Shown here in pieces: positions 5,399 through 5,538 of a stretch of DNA of 5,538 bases (position 1 is its first letter; each line of letters opens with the position of its first letter). The stretch comes from Aequorivita sp. GTDB lineage: Bacteria; Bacteroidota; Bacteroidia; Flavobacteriales; Flavobacteriaceae. The notes beneath the pieces are model-generated. The model did not search any database. It was not told where the DNA came from and worked only from the letters and a program-made list of their open reading frames with translations. Location: the NCBI GenBank assembly GCA_002733915.1, contig NVXN01000002.1:410848-416385 (forward strand), read 5' to 3'. The translations under genes were made by a program, and so were the position numbers.

Positions 5399-5538
5399 TA
5401 CTTGTTGTCGTTAAGGTTAATAGTTCTAGGTTTCTGTGCTTCCTGTCCGTGGTTTGCGTCTGCATACACTTTTAGGTTTCTGAACATTTCTGCGCCCAAT
5501 TTGTTTTTAGGGAGCATACCTTTTACAGCTTTTTCAAC
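5398..5538 (-). CDS. rplM: 50S ribosomal protein L13, C-terminal 46 residues only
   Basis: The frame enters from the right edge and reads 46 residues to TAA at 5398-5400. The visible part, [22 protein letters not shown] (residues 4-25 of the fragment) followed by [13 protein letters not shown] (30-42), is the conserved C-terminal section of L13, an early-assembling 50S protein. The AVxGMLPxNxLGxxxxxxLKVY pattern is diagnostic, and rplM directly before rpsI is the near-universal bacterial arrangement. The start codon, the first two thirds of the protein and the operon promoter lie outside the window. Stop and rpsI start overlap by one base. Confidence 0.96.
   Translation of the reverse strand, partial: VEKAVKGMLPKNKLGAEMFRNLKVYADANHGQEAQKPRTINLNDNK

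Noticed and set aside
1..5538. CRISPR arrays, tRNA or rRNA genes, insertion sequences, prophage or defence genes
   Set aside because: No regularly spaced repeats, cloverleaf-like segments, transposase motifs or terminal inverted repeats were seen; nearly all sequence is explained by the seven genes and short intergenic gaps.

Overview
The window is a chromosomal housekeeping locus from a member of the Bacteroidota, most likely the class Flavobacteriia. Four things point there: the ribosomal proteins, EF-Ts, UMP kinase and RRF have flavobacterial-type sequences; gene starts lie in A-rich tracts without Shine-Dalgarno motifs; one upstream region carries a TAnnTTTG-type -7 box; and one gene encodes a secreted protein with a type IX secretion (T9SS) C-terminal sorting domain. 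I do not name a genus.

Layout, from the right edge in the direction of transcription (minus strand): the 3' end of rplM (L13), rpsI (S9) overlapping it by one base, a 177-base structured gap, rpsB (S2, with a long charged tail), a 97-base gap with a terminator-like stem-loop, then tsf (EF-Ts), which ends at a strong bidirectional terminator. Next, on the plus strand, is a 464-residue secreted M23-family metallopeptidase with a T9SS tail. It converges on tsf at the terminator and diverges from pyrH across a 183-base intergenic region. Finally, on the minus strand, come pyrH (UMP kinase) and frr (ribosome recycling factor, C-terminal end cut by the window edge).

The minus-strand genes form the classic translation cluster L13-S9-S2-EF-Ts-UMP kinase-RRF. 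S9, S2 and L13 build the ribosome, EF-Ts recharges EF-Tu, RRF recycles post-termination ribosomes, and UMP kinase supplies UDP for RNA synthesis and other pathways. The secreted peptidase is the outsider. It faces the other way between tsf and pyrH and is closed off by the terminator, so pyrH-frr must have a promoter of its own.

No mobile element, CRISPR array, tRNA or rRNA is visible. The most interesting non-coding signals are the rpsI-rpsB gap, where a long hairpin is followed by mutually exclusive pairings that could mask the rpsB start region (a possible S2 autoregulatory leader), and a REP-like palindrome just before frr. No gene-free stretch exceeds 183 bases.
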